This document shows positions 1-9,243 of a stretch of DNA of 64,000 nt, piece by piece. The first letter of the stretch is position 1, and every line of letters begins with the position of its first letter. The position numbers and the translations under genes were made by a program. Source of the stretch: Pseudoalteromonas sp. '520P1 No. 423' (GTDB taxonomy: Bacteria > Pseudomonadota > Gammaproteobacteria > Enterobacterales > Alteromonadaceae); contig NZ_BBZB01000001.1 of NCBI RefSeq assembly GCF_001269985.1, forward strand, positions 3,224,001-3,288,000, read 5' to 3'. Below the pieces are notes generated by a model. It saw nothing but the letters and a program-made list of their open reading frames with translations. It was not told where the DNA came from and ran no database searches.

Positions 1-1
1 G

Positions 2-577
2 CCATCTGTGTTTAGACCTTTGACACAATCCCCTAGACAACAACTTACGATTGCAATGCGTATGAAATCAAATATTAATGTAGCAACCTCAACATTACGT
101 AAAACATTGCAATCAATAGATCCGCTATTACCTTCATATAAAATAGAAACTTATGAGCAGAGCAATGAACGTTTTACAGCACCGATTAAATTTATAAGTT
201 CATTAACAGCATTGTTTGCACTTGCTGCTGTGATACTTGCTGCAAGTGGTATTTATGGTGTGATGTCCAATACCATTAACCAAAGAACCCAAGAAATAGG
301 TATAAAACGTGCCTTAGGCGCTGATGAAAAAACCATAACAAAGGAGTTTTTAAAAGCAGGTGCAAAGCAACTTTTATGGGGTGGGATACCTGGCATTATT
401 GCAGGCTGTGCTATGGGATATGCCATGTCACAACTATTTGGTAATAGCAGTGACTCTTTAATCATTATCTCGGTAACGATTATTAGCATAATAGGCAGTG
501 TTGTTATGTTAGCAACTTATTTACCAACACAAAAAGCGTTAGAAATGGAACCTAGTGATGCACTACATCACGAATAA
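2..577 (+). CDS. ABC transporter permease, C-terminal part (FtsX/MacB type), cut by window edge
   Basis: C-terminal part of an inner-membrane ABC permease. The frame is open to the left edge, so the N-terminal half lies outside the window. Three hydrophobic segments are visible (about residues 62-86, 119-141 and 150-172 counted from base 8). The sequence QEIGIKRALGA after the first is the coupling-helix signature of FtsX/MacB-type permeases, which act by mechanotransmission in export or lipoprotein and peptide efflux. The usual family ending (a positively charged turn, then EPSDAL) is present. A lipoprotein gene follows after 19 bases, then a sigma-54 regulator and kinase, suggesting a regulated exporter operon. 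The substrate cannot be deduced. Confidence 0.85.
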   Translation, partial: PSVFRPLTQSPRQQLTIAMRMKSNINVATSTLRKTLQSIDPLLPSYKIETYEQSNERFTAPIKFISSLTALFALAAVILAASGIYGVMSNTINQRTQEIGIKRALGADEKTITKEFLKAGAKQLLWGGIPGIIAGCAMGYAMSQLFGNSSDSLIIISVTIISIIGSVVMLATYLPTQKALEMEPSDALHHE

Positions 578-596
578 TTAAATATAGGAAACAATA

Positions 597-959
597 ATGA
601 ATACATTTATAAAACTATCACTCACTTTACTTTCTATTAGTATTTTAAGTGGTTGTGTATTTATACACAGCAATGAAGATTCAAATAAAAATTGGCAACA
701 TGTTCAAAAGAAGAATAGAGAAGTTATTAGCCAACTGAGTTTAAATAGTACACGAACACAAATAGAGCACCAACTTGGTCTACCAAATTTCACAGAAGCA
801 TTTATGAAAAATGATCAAGAGTACCGTGTAAACTACTACCGTACATCGCGCCAGCACCATGATGATGTGACTTCTAAAGATGAAACTACCCCGCTTATTT
901 TTAAAAATAATCAGTTAATTGGTTGGGGGCATGATGCTTTATTAAGAGTAAATCAATAG
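597..959 (+). CDS. DUF3192 family lipoprotein
   Basis: Small lipoprotein of 120 residues. The N-terminus is a hydrophobic signal sequence ending in the lipobox LSGC (Cys about residue 20), so the mature protein should be lipid-anchored. The rest matches my memory of DUF3192: a segment beginning NREVISQLSLNSTRTQIEHQ, the turn LGLPNFTEAF, a YYRTSR strand, then TPLIF and a C-terminal GWG. The pattern resembles the small BamE/SmpA-like fold. Start supported by AGGAAA 7 bases upstream. It directly follows the ABC permease and may be co-transcribed. No biochemical role is known to me for the family. Confidence 0.8.
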   Translation: MNTFIKLSLTLLSISILSGCVFIHSNEDSNKNWQHVQKKNREVISQLSLNSTRTQIEHQLGLPNFTEAFMKNDQEYRVNYYRTSRQHHDDVTSKDETTPLIFKNNQLIGWGHDALLRVNQ

Positions 960-1075
960 ACATATAAATAACTTAAAAGTAACGTTTATCAAATAACGTT
1001 ACTTTAATTTATTTTCAATTACTTAGAATTAAGACAGTATATACTAAGCTTATCAAAGGAATTATAAACATAAAA

Positions 1076-2458
1076 ATGATGCAAAATATTTTACTGGTAG
1101 ATGACGATAAAGATGTTTTAAGCGCTTTAAAAATGCTGTTAGTGTCTGAAGGTTTTAAAGTAATTCTTACCGAAACACCAAAATCGGCATTAGAGGCAAT
1201 TAAAACTAACAGTTTTGATTTAGTATTAATGGATTTAAATTACTCTCTAGATACAACCTCAGGTGAAGAAGGCTTAGAACTCATTGCTTCTATTAGGAAG
1301 TGTGACGAGCATCTGCCCATAGTTGTGATGACTGGTTGGGCAACCATTGAAGTCGCTGTAAGCACAATGCAAAATGGCGCAAATGACTTTATTCAAAAAC
1401 CTTGGGATATTGATAGGCTGATTGCCATAATAAATAATCAAATTAAACTCGCTAACAGTGAAAAGACCTCTCAAAAACTAAGTCAACAAAATCAGTTATT
1501 ACAGCAACAAGTTGATAGTGAATTTAGTGGTGAGCTTATCGCTCAATCAGCTGAAATGAAAAAAACACTCACTATTATAAATCAAGTTGCTAAAAGTGAA
1601 GCTAGTGTTTTGTTAACGGGTGAAAATGGCACAGGTAAAAGCATGTTTGCACGTTATATTCATGCGCATTCAAATAGAAAAAATGCAAACCAAATCTCCG
1701 TTAATATGGGCGCAGTGACAGAAACATTATTTGAAAGTGAAATGTTTGGTCATACCAAAGGCGCTTTCACTGATGCCAAAACAACGCGTATTGGCAGGTT
1801 TGAACTCGCAGACAGTGGCACATTGTTTTTAGATGAAATAGCTAATACCCCCTATTCTCAGCAAGGTAAATTACTGAGAGTTTTAGAAGATAGTGAATTT
1901 GAAAAAGTAGGCGCTAATAAAACCCAATCTGTAGATATTAGGCTTATCAGCGCCACTAATGCGGATTTAAACCAAGCTGTAGACAATAACGCGTTTAGAA
2001 AAGATTTACTCTATAGAATAAATACCATTGCCATAGAAATCCCCCCTTTAAGAGCACGCAAAGAAGACATCATTTTATTAGCTGAGTCATTTTTATCTCA
2101 AATGGCGCTTAAGCATCATACACGTAAACTCATAATACATAAAACAGCACAACAGGCCTTATTGGATTATGATTGGCCTGGTAATATTAGAGAGCTAAAT
2201 CATGTAATGGAACGGGCGCATATTCTTTGCCAAACAAATGAAATATCAGTTGATGATTTAGGTTTACCAAGCTCACAGAAAGCCCCTAATACAACTCACT
2301 CATTTGAAGAAGACCCTAATAATTTAGCAACGCTTGAAACTTTAGAGCTAAATATTATTGATAAAAGACTATCACTCTTTGATGGTAACGTGATTAAAGC
2401 TGCTAAATCTCTTGGTTTAAGTAGAAGCGCTTTTTACCGACGATTAGAAAAAATGTAG
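1076..2458 (+). CDS. Sigma-54-dependent response regulator, NtrC family
   Basis: Two-component activator of sigma-54 promoters, 460 residues. An N-terminal receiver (about 1-120) carries the acidic pair D9-D11 and phosphoacceptor D53, with the QKPW lysine near 109. A central AAA+ domain has Walker A GENGTGKS near 182, the sigma-54 contact loop written GAFTDA instead of GAFTGA near 229, and Walker B GTLFLDE near 250. A C-terminal Fis-type helix-turn-helix ends in SRSAFYRRLEK. AAAGGA lies 14 bases upstream; the adjacent ATG at 1079 is an equally possible start. The histidine kinase starts 15 bases downstream and is its probable partner. The upstream ABC exporter genes are plausible targets (inference). 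Confidence 0.92.
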   Translation: MMQNILLVDDDKDVLSALKMLLVSEGFKVILTETPKSALEAIKTNSFDLVLMDLNYSLDTTSGEEGLELIASIRKCDEHLPIVVMTGWATIEVAVSTMQNGANDFIQKPWDIDRLIAIINNQIKLANSEKTSQKLSQQNQLLQQQVDSEFSGELIAQSAEMKKTLTIINQVAKSEASVLLTGENGTGKSMFARYIHAHSNRKNANQISVNMGAVTETLFESEMFGHTKGAFTDAKTTRIGRFELADSGTLFLDEIANTPYSQQGKLLRVLEDSEFEKVGANKTQSVDIRLISATNADLNQAVDNNAFRKDLLYRINTIAIEIPPLRARKEDIILLAESFLSQMALKHHTRKLIIHKTAQQALLDYDWPGNIRELNHVMERAHILCQTNEISVDDLGLPSSQKAPNTTHSFEEDPNNLATLETLELNIIDKRLSLFDGNVIKAAKSLGLSRSAFYRRLEKM

Positions 2459-2473
2459 GTTTCAAATATCACA

Positions 2474-3802
2474 ATGAAAAATAAAACCTCTTTTGAAAAG
2501 CAATTAACCCTATTATCTTTAATTGCATGTTTACCTGTATTTTTTTTATTAATTGTTATGATGGTGTACGCTGATATCTCTACGCCACTGGTATTATTAA
2601 CGATATTATTGTTCAGTATTATTATCATTTTTTGTCATACTAGAATCCATCAAATTTCAGCCTATCAATTTCGCAGCATTTGCAACTTACTCGATGCCAT
2701 GATCCAAGGAAATTACAGCTTAAGAGCTCGCACAAGTGAGGGGAATACAGCTTTAAATGAATTAGTCGATTCTGTAAACTTATTAGCAAAAAGGCTGACA
2801 AAACAAAGAACTGAATCTGTAGAAAGTCAGTTTTTGTTGCAAACAGTAATTAAACATATCGATGTGGCTACCATAGCAATGAATGAAAATAACGAACTTG
2901 CTTTCATTAATCCGGCAGCAGAGAAGTTATTGGGCTTATCAAGCAAATCTAAAGAAACAGCATCATTAAACCAGCTTGAACAATTAAAAGATTTTGAGCG
3001 TGGACAAACTAAAGTGATGAACCTCTCTTTTGATAAACAGCAAGGAAAGTTTAATGTGTATATGGAAGAGTTTAGAGAAGAAGGTAAGCAACATAAATTA
3101 TTATTCCTAACCGATGTCAGCCAATTATTAAGAGTTGAAGAACGTAATGCATGGCAAAGTTTAGTAAGAGTGATCAGCCATGAAATAAATAACTCTCTGG
3201 CGCCTATAGCTTCAATCAGTGAAACATTAAAGCGTATGATGTCTAAACAACAAAACATTGAGCTACATAAAGAGAATTTAGTAGATGGGCTTTCGATTAT
3301 TGCTCAACGGGCTAATAACTTAACTAACTTTGTGAACAGTTATAAACAAATAGCACATTTGCCTGAACCTAAAAAAACAAAAACCGACATCCATGAGCTG
3401 ATAAATAAAATTATTCCACTGTATCAAAATAACAAGATAACGGTGTGTCCTAGTGAAAAAGTGTCACTCTTAATTGATCCGGTACAAATTGAACAAGTAA
3501 TAATTAACCTAATTAAAAATGCAGTTGAAGCCGTTAATGCCACAAATAACAATGGCAAAATAGACGTAAGTTGGAAGTTAGATCATAAAAAGTTTCAACT
3601 TTTTATAAGCGACCAAGGGTGTGGTATTACTAATGAAAGTAACTTATTCGTGCCCTTTTACACCACAAAAAAACAAGGTTCTGGCATAGGGTTAGTACTG
3701 TGTAGACAGATTTTGGAAGTACATGGTGGTCAACTCAGTTTAAAAAATAAACCCAATGAAACCGGTTGCTTAGCGACTATTGATTTACCTGTTGAAGAAT
3801 AG
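2474..3802 (+). CDS. Sensor histidine kinase (NtrB/NtrY-like) paired with the sigma-54 regulator
   Basis: Membrane kinase of 442 residues. Two close hydrophobic helices (about 12-32 and 36-54) leave almost no periplasmic loop, so sensing is probably intramembrane or cytoplasmic. A HAMP-like stretch (about 58-115) and a PAS domain (about 120-215, with AFINPAAEKLLGL) precede the H-box VISHEINNSLAP, whose phosphorylated His is about residue 236. The ATPase domain shows the N box (LIKNAVEAV), G1 (SDQGCGI) and G2 (GSGIGLVLC). This order is that of NtrY-like kinases that feed NtrC-type regulators, matching the gene immediately upstream. The stimulus is unknown; the neighbouring exporter suggests envelope stress or an antimicrobial compound. 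Confidence 0.9.
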   Translation: MKNKTSFEKQLTLLSLIACLPVFFLLIVMMVYADISTPLVLLTILLFSIIIIFCHTRIHQISAYQFRSICNLLDAMIQGNYSLRARTSEGNTALNELVDSVNLLAKRLTKQRTESVESQFLLQTVIKHIDVATIAMNENNELAFINPAAEKLLGLSSKSKETASLNQLEQLKDFERGQTKVMNLSFDKQQGKFNVYMEEFREEGKQHKLLFLTDVSQLLRVEERNAWQSLVRVISHEINNSLAPIASISETLKRMMSKQQNIELHKENLVDGLSIIAQRANNLTNFVNSYKQIAHLPEPKKTKTDIHELINKIIPLYQNNKITVCPSEKVSLLIDPVQIEQVIINLIKNAVEAVNATNNNGKIDVSWKLDHKKFQLFISDQGCGITNESNLFVPFYTTKKQGSGIGLVLCRQILEVHGGQLSLKNKPNETGCLATIDLPVEE

Positions 3803-3807
3803 TTGTT

Positions 3808-4011
3808 CTAAGTTCGCCATAAAATTGCATGTTCAGGGATACAGCGCAATAATGCTCTGCGGTAATGTAAATTAAACATTATAAAAGCTAACGGCCCTAA
3901 TAAACTCCCTATAATGAACCAACGCTTGGTTGGCATGCCCTTTTTAATTGCTCGAATATATAATGAAAGGGCGAAAAAAATACTTAGAAAAACGATCACA
4001 ATAAGCCTCAT
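3808..4011 (-). CDS. Small membrane protein, unknown function
   Basis: Predicted 67-residue protein not recognised as a named family. Two hydrophobic segments are visible (about residues 2-18 and 31-46), separated by a basic loop (RAIKKGMPTKRW), followed by a basic tail. The pattern is that of a two-helix inner-membrane protein. It runs convergently to the kinase gene (5-base gap), and the large palindrome downstream of fadJ lies just 5' of it. No strong ribosome-binding site is seen before the ATG, so the call rests on the transmembrane pattern and the tight packing of the region. It could be a chance frame, but a WFIIGSLLGPLAF helix of this kind is typical of real small membrane proteins. 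Confidence 0.5.
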   Translation of the reverse strand: MRLIVIVFLSIFFALSLYIRAIKKGMPTKRWFIIGSLLGPLAFIMFNLHYRRALLRCIPEHAILWRT

Positions 4012-4087
4012 AAACTGCTAATTACAGCTACTTCAATTAAAACAGAGCAAAAAACGAGCGCGGATCATACTCAAAAAACAAGTATAA

Positions 4088-4136
4088 AAAAAGGCTTTAA
4101 AAAATAAACTTTAAGTTTATTTTTTAAAGCCTTTTT
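4088..4136 (-). terminator. Long palindromic rho-independent terminator after fadIJ
   Basis: A perfect 24-bp inverted repeat centred on base 4112 (arms 4088-4111 and 4113-4136) with GGCTTTA near the base of the stem. It is flanked by A runs on the left, which read as U runs on the minus strand. It begins 16 bases after the fadJ stop and would stop minus-strand transcription before the small membrane gene. Confidence 0.8.
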
Positions 4137-4152
4137 AAAGCTTATCTAAAGG

Positions 4153-6282
4153 TTAGTAATAAGCTTGTTTACCTTCAGCCATATCTACAATTGGCTGACA
4201 AGGTTCAAAGTTTTGATTTAGCTGAGATAAAGAAGTTAGTCGTGATGCAAGCTCACTGGCACCTAACTTATCCATATAGCTAAATGGACCACCTAAGAAA
4301 GGCGGGAAACCAATACCAAAAATAGCACCGATATCACCATCTCTTGCACTGGCGATAATGCCTTCATCTAAACAGCGTGCAGCTTCATTTAACATTTGGC
4401 TCACACAGCGTTGTGCTATTTCTTCTTTATTTAATTTTGGTTCAAGCGTAATGCCTAAAAATTCATAAACGGATTCATCAACTTTTTTACCTTTAGACTT
4501 ACCTGTGCCATAAGTATAAAAGCCAGAGCCAGTTTTACGCCCTAAACGTTTTGAATCAATCATTTTAGAGAATGCATCAGGTGCTTTAAATCGATCGCCT
4601 AGCTCTTTTTCTAAGATTGGCGCGATTTTAGACCCTATATCGATACCCACTTCATCTAATAAAGCCAAAGGTCCAACAGGGAAACCAAACTCAACTAAAG
4701 CTTCATCTATTTTATCAATTGGTTCGCCTGCTAATAATAAATTTGCAGCCTCATTTACATAAGGTGCTAAAATACGATTTACATAAAAACCTGCTTTGTC
4801 TTTAACTACAATAGGCGTTTTACCTTGGCGACGTGAATAGTTGACTACTTTTGAAATTGTCTCTTCACTGGTGTTTTCATGAGGAATAATTTCAACTAAC
4901 GGCATTTTTTCAACAGGTGAAAAATAATGTAAACCCACTACATTTTCAGGTCTTTGTGCAGTTTGTGCTATTTGAGAAATAGGCAATGATGACGTATTAC
5001 TGGCAAAAATAGTTTTTGCAGAACAATTTTCTTCAATCGCTGCAACCATATCTTGTTTTAGCTTTAAATCTTCAAATACAGCTTCAATTACCAGCTCTAC
5101 ATTTTTAAAACCGCTGTGATTAGTTGTGCCAGTGATACGGTTCATTTGCTGCTGTAAATCAGTTTTGGATATAAAACGACGTTTTTGCTTTTTATCTAAA
5201 ATTTTAAAACTGTAATTTAACGCATTTGAAATGCCTTGCTCTGCCACATCTTTAATACGAACTTTACTGCCCGCTTTACACGCACTGACATGCGCAATAC
5301 CTGCGCCCATTAATCCACCGCCTAATACAGCAATGCTATTAATTTTTTCGCCTGACTCATCTGCCCATTCTTTTTTCATTTCTGTCGTAGCAAAGAAAAT
5401 TCCACGTAAAGATTTAGATACTTCGCTCATGCATAATGATGCAAAACCTTCAGCTTCAACAGAATATGCCGCTGACTTTTCCATCTCTACACTTGCACGC
5501 ACCGCTTTGATAATTGCGATAGGCGCAGGGTAATGACCGCCGGTTTTCTTTTCTACATTTTCTTGGGCTTTCTTAAATATTAAGTTTCGACCAAAAGGAT
5601 TTGACTCTAAAAGCTGGCTTAATTTATCTAATTTAGGTTTTACTGATTTAACTTTACCTTTTGCAATCCATTTAGCAGCAACATCAACTAACACTGCTTG
5701 TGGTACGCAATCATGAGCGAGGCCCGCTTTAACAGCTTGCTTAGCACGTACTTGTTTACCTGTTAGCATCCACTCTAGTGCTTTTTGAATACCCACTAAT
5801 TTAGGCAATCTTTGTGTTCCACCACCACCTGGTAGTAAACCAAGTTGGACTTCTGGTAAGCCAAGTTTTGTTTTATCTGAGTTACTACAAATTCGATAGT
5901 CACACGCCATTGCAAACTCTAACCCACCACCTAGCGCTGCACCATGAATCGCTGCAACTGTTGGGAAAGGTAGTTTTTCAAGATCACTAAAACTTGTATG
6001 ACATGTTTGTGATAAATATAACGCATCAGAATGTGACTCTGCGGCTTCTAACATTTTAATGTCTGCGCCAGCGATAAAGTTATCTGATTTACCACTGATA
6101 AATATCAAACCTTTAACTTGTGCATCAACTGCTTTGCTTATCACCTCGTTAAGTTCATCAACAAAGCTGGCACGTAGTGTATTCATTTTTTCGCCTGGCA
6201 CATCAATCGTAACCAAGGCAATTTGTTGTTCATTTACTTCAAAACTAAATACAGAGTCTGTCATTTGCTTTTCACTCTCCAT
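4153..6282 (-). CDS. fadJ: Fatty acid oxidation complex subunit alpha FadJ
   Basis: Bifunctional enoyl-CoA hydratase / 3-hydroxyacyl-CoA dehydrogenase of beta-oxidation, 709 residues. The N-terminal crotonase domain (about 1-195) has the oxyanion segment GAALGGGLEFAMACDYRI and the catalytic-glutamate strand LGLPEVQLGLLPGGGG. The dehydrogenase part starts near 315 with the NAD-binding loop AVLGGGLMGAGIA and includes VVGLHYFSPVEKMPLVEI and the C-terminal helical domain. Length fits the FadJ type (about 710). The chosen ATG sits 2 bases after the fadI stop. A second ATG 18 bases further in (6264) has its own GAGAG-type Shine-Dalgarno and gives the commoner N-terminus MTDSVF. Co-transcribed with fadI; the complex handles cytosolic acyl-CoAs. 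Confidence 0.96.
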   Translation of the reverse strand: MESEKQMTDSVFSFEVNEQQIALVTIDVPGEKMNTLRASFVDELNEVISKAVDAQVKGLIFISGKSDNFIAGADIKMLEAAESHSDALYLSQTCHTSFSDLEKLPFPTVAAIHGAALGGGLEFAMACDYRICSNSDKTKLGLPEVQLGLLPGGGGTQRLPKLVGIQKALEWMLTGKQVRAKQAVKAGLAHDCVPQAVLVDVAAKWIAKGKVKSVKPKLDKLSQLLESNPFGRNLIFKKAQENVEKKTGGHYPAPIAIIKAVRASVEMEKSAAYSVEAEGFASLCMSEVSKSLRGIFFATTEMKKEWADESGEKINSIAVLGGGLMGAGIAHVSACKAGSKVRIKDVAEQGISNALNYSFKILDKKQKRRFISKTDLQQQMNRITGTTNHSGFKNVELVIEAVFEDLKLKQDMVAAIEENCSAKTIFASNTSSLPISQIAQTAQRPENVVGLHYFSPVEKMPLVEIIPHENTSEETISKVVNYSRRQGKTPIVVKDKAGFYVNRILAPYVNEAANLLLAGEPIDKIDEALVEFGFPVGPLALLDEVGIDIGSKIAPILEKELGDRFKAPDAFSKMIDSKRLGRKTGSGFYTYGTGKSKGKKVDESVYEFLGITLEPKLNKEEIAQRCVSQMLNEAARCLDEGIIASARDGDIGAIFGIGFPPFLGGPFSYMDKLGASELASRLTSLSQLNQNFEPCQPIVDMAEGKQAYY

Positions 6283-6284
6283 AA

Positions 6285-7595
6285 CTATGCACTCTCAACA
6301 ATAAATGCCGCACCTAAACCGCCTGCCGCACATGCTGTTGTTAAACCAATACCACCGCCTCGGCGTTTTAGCTCATTAAGTGTTTGTGTAATAAGTCTTG
6401 CACCGGTTGCTGCAAATGGATGACCATATGCAAGAGAACCACCATTTACATTGAATTTATCCATATCAATTTCACCAATTGCTTTAGATAAACCTAATTT
6501 TTCTTGTGCAAATTTGTCTGATGCAAACATTTTCATATTAGCTAATGTTTGCGCTGCAAATGCTTCATGCATTTCAATTAAATCTAAATCGGCTAATGTT
6601 AAACCCGCACGACGTAATGCAATAGGCGTTGAATGCGCTGGACCCATAAGCATATCGTCATAAACATCTATGGCACTAAATGCAAAGCTTTTTAAATAGC
6701 CTAACACTTCATAACCTAATGCTTTAGCTTTACTTTCACTCATCATCAGTACAGCAGCTGCACCATCAGTTAATGCTGTTGAGTTAGCAGCAGTTACTGA
6801 ACCATGCTTTTTATCAAATGCAGGGCGTAATTTAGCATAACCTTCTAATACTGAGTTATGGCGAATACAGTTATCTTCGCTAATAAAGCCCTTATAAGGT
6901 GCAACATGTGCAGTCATTACTTCATCTGCAAATTTACCATCAGCCCAAGCTTTACTCGCTAAAGTATGAGAACGATGCGCCAATGCATCTTGATCTTCAC
7001 GTTTAATCTCGTGAGTTTTTGCCATTTGCTCCGCTGTTTGACCCATAGAAAGGCCTGTTGAGTATTCAGCAACTGCTGGCGGAACTGGCATTAAATCTTT
7101 TAATCTTAATTTTGAGAATATTTTTAAGCGTTGCGATAAAGTACGCGCTTTATTTAAGTCAACTAAACTTCCCGCCAGTTTTTTACTTACGCCAATCGGT
7201 AAAACAGAAGAAGAATCAGCACCACCTGCAATACCAACATTAACAGTACCCGCCATGATAGATTCTGCGACGTTAGCTATTGCTTGAAAACTTGTAGCAC
7301 ATGCACGTGATACAGAATAAGCATCAACGCCTACAGGCATACCTGTGCCTAAAACAATTTCACGGGCAATATTAGGTGCTTCTGGCATTTGAACTACTTG
7401 TCCAAAAACCAGTTGATCGATTTCTTTTTTATCAAAGTTAAGACGCTCAAGCATCTCATTGACAACAAGCTTGCCCATATCAACTGCAGGTACATGATGA
7501 AAAGCACTTGCTTGTTTTGCAAAAGGTGTTCTAAGACCGCTTACAATAGCAATGCGATCTCCCTGGTGTGTTTTTAATTTTATTTGCCCAGTCAT
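6285..7595 (-). CDS. fadI: 3-ketoacyl-CoA thiolase FadI
   Basis: Thiolase that cleaves 3-ketoacyl-CoA to acetyl-CoA and a shortened acyl-CoA, partner of FadJ. The 436 residues begin with the FadI-type N-terminus and [14 protein letters not shown]. The nucleophilic cysteine is C99 in SRACATSFQ. The second catalytic pair is in [10 protein letters not shown] (His) and [11 protein letters not shown] (Cys) near the C-terminus. The stop is 2 bases before the fadJ start, so the two are translationally coupled. A FadR-like operator lies 17-31 bases upstream of the start codon, so fatty-acid-dependent regulation is likely. FadI rather than FadA is indicated by the length and by the FadJ partner. Confidence 0.96.
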   Translation of the reverse strand: MTGQIKLKTHQGDRIAIVSGLRTPFAKQASAFHHVPAVDMGKLVVNEMLERLNFDKKEIDQLVFGQVVQMPEAPNIAREIVLGTGMPVGVDAYSVSRACATSFQAIANVAESIMAGTVNVGIAGGADSSSVLPIGVSKKLAGSLVDLNKARTLSQRLKIFSKLRLKDLMPVPPAVAEYSTGLSMGQTAEQMAKTHEIKREDQDALAHRSHTLASKAWADGKFADEVMTAHVAPYKGFISEDNCIRHNSVLEGYAKLRPAFDKKHGSVTAANSTALTDGAAAVLMMSESKAKALGYEVLGYLKSFAFSAIDVYDDMLMGPAHSTPIALRRAGLTLADLDLIEMHEAFAAQTLANMKMFASDKFAQEKLGLSKAIGEIDMDKFNVNGGSLAYGHPFAATGARLITQTLNELKRRGGGIGLTTACAAGGLGAAFIVESA

Positions 7596-7611
7596 TTTTC
7601 TTCCTCGTTAT

Positions 7612-7626
7612 ACAGGTCTGACCTGT
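7612..7626. promoter_or_regulatory. Candidate FadR operator upstream of fadI
   Basis: A perfect 15-bp palindrome, ACAGGTC-T-GACCTGT, centred on 7619 and 17-31 bases upstream of the fadI ATG. The inner GGTCNGACC core matches the GGTC..GACC core of the FadR binding consensus known from enteric and Vibrio species. Position close to the start codon fits a repressor of fadIJ. FadR itself is not in this window. Confidence 0.65.
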
Positions 7627-7885
7627 TAGTTATACCCTGATTCTAAACAAACTGCCTTTTTTTGCAAACACTTGTTGAAAATTAATTAACAAAGTAATAA
7701 TAAAAGTAGTGTAAAAACATCAAATTTGCCCGCTAAATTAATGAAAAAAAAGTGTTATCACTGGGTAACACATTCAATACAAACGACAACAAACACTCAC
7801 GCTTTATTGCTACTTATTAACCATGTAATCGGTAACAATTTCCGCAGATGAAAATTAAGATCCTTTGCAAAAGAGTGAGCATATT

Positions 7886-8080
7886 ATGAAACTAGCACAA
7901 TTTTTAAAAACTGAACTTGGCCGTGAATGGAATGCAAATAGTATTTCAGAAACAACTGAAGGCGCACTAAGCAAGCGTACTGCAAATAACTGGTATAACG
8001 GTGAAAAGCGTCCAATCTTAGATTTAGTTGTTGATGGATTAAAATACCGCAAAATGCAAGAACAAGTAAAAGCCGATTAG
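7886..8080 (+). CDS. Small putative DNA-binding protein (helix-turn-helix-like)
   Basis: A 64-residue protein starting at the ATG at 7886, which has GAGTGAG about 7 bases upstream; an in-frame TTG at 7865 would add 7 residues but lacks such a site. The sequence contains NSISETTEGALSKRTANNWY followed by GEKRPILDLVVDG, which reads like the recognition part of a compact helix-turn-helix (residues such as KRTANNWYNGEKRP after a short helix). It ends in a charged helix. It is divergent from fadIJ and upstream of the MoxR operon. I do not recognise a named family; the DNA-binding role is an inference from pattern only. Confidence 0.6.
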   Translation: MKLAQFLKTELGREWNANSISETTEGALSKRTANNWYNGEKRPILDLVVDGLKYRKMQEQVKAD

Positions 8081-8273
8081 TATTATGACAAATGATGAAA
8101 AAGCAAAAGTTTTCATTACATTTACTCAATTTAAAAAGTGAATACTTAATAAAACAAGCTATTTGCCATGTTTTTTAGTCAAAAAGCTTGTTTTTAATAA
8201 AAATGAACCTTATAAATATCCCATAGTCTTAAACTGACAAATATGCCAATTTGGTAAAGGATTTATTGTCGCT

Positions 8274-9230
8274 ATGGCCGTTGAAAAATTTAAACAATTA
8301 CAAACTTATCTTAATACCCAAATTATTGGGCAAGAACGTCTTACTGATTCATTGTTAATTGGTATTTTAGCTGATGGACATTTATTAGTTGAAGGTCCTC
8401 CGGGACTTGCTAAAACTCGTGCAGTAAACGCATTATCAAAATGTGTTGAAGGGTCTTTTCAGCGTGTTCAATTTACTCCTGATTTATTACCTGCAGATAT
8501 AACTGGTACTGATATTTATCGCCAGCAAACCAGTGAATTTGTTTTCGAAGCGGGTCCTTTATTTCACAATCTTATTTTAGCCGATGAAATAAATCGTTCT
8601 CCTGCAAAAGTACAATCTGCATTACTTGAAGCCATGGCGGAGCGCCAAATAACCGTAGGTAAAACAACTTACCCGTTATCTGATTTATTTTTAGTGATGG
8701 CTACCCAAAATCCACTAGAGCAAGAAGGCACTTACCCGTTACCTGAAGCACAGCTAGATAGATTTTTACTACATTTAAATATTGATTATCCAGGGGCTGA
8801 AACTGAACTCGAAATCTTACGTTTAACCCGTGGTGAAGCTTTATCTGAGCAACAAGCACCTGCCCCTCAAATATCTCAAGAGACTTTGTTTGAAGCACGC
8901 AAAGACGTTTTAAAGCTTCACTTATCAGAGCCACTTGAACAATACTTAGTACAGCTCATTATTGCGACGCGTCAACCAACAAAACTTGATGATACACTCG
9001 CAAACTGGCTTGAGTATGGTGCAAGTCCACGTGCCACTATTGCACTAGATAAATGTGCACGTGCACATGCTTGGCTGCAAGGTCGTGATTTTGTAACCCC
9101 TGAAGATATTCAAAGTGTTTTCCATAACGTATTACGTCATCGTATTATCTTAAGTTACGAAGCACAAGCTGATGGTATATCAAAAGATCAAGTACTTGAC
9201 CGTATATTAGAACTTGTCGCCGTTCCATAA
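8274..9230 (+). CDS. MoxR-family AAA+ ATPase
   Basis: Chaperone-like AAA+ ATPase of 318 residues. Walker A GPPGLAKT is at 41-48, Walker B/sensor LILADEINRSPAKVQSALLE near 102-120, then the MoxR-specific ATQNPLEQEGTYPLPEAQLD and the lid domain with PRATIALDKCARAHAWL. It heads a run of genes with almost no gaps: DUF58, DUF4381, two VWA proteins and BatD. Such MoxR-VWA systems are thought to assemble or activate membrane or periplasmic complexes through metal-dependent (MIDAS) VWA domains. The Shine-Dalgarno-like GGTAAAGG is 13 bases upstream of the ATG. Confidence 0.93.
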   Translation: MAVEKFKQLQTYLNTQIIGQERLTDSLLIGILADGHLLVEGPPGLAKTRAVNALSKCVEGSFQRVQFTPDLLPADITGTDIYRQQTSEFVFEAGPLFHNLILADEINRSPAKVQSALLEAMAERQITVGKTTYPLSDLFLVMATQNPLEQEGTYPLPEAQLDRFLLHLNIDYPGAETELEILRLTRGEALSEQQAPAPQISQETLFEARKDVLKLHLSEPLEQYLVQLIIATRQPTKLDDTLANWLEYGASPRATIALDKCARAHAWLQGRDFVTPEDIQSVFHNVLRHRIILSYEAQADGISKDQVLDRILELVAVP

Positions 9231-9243
9231 ATAAGAGTAAGCA

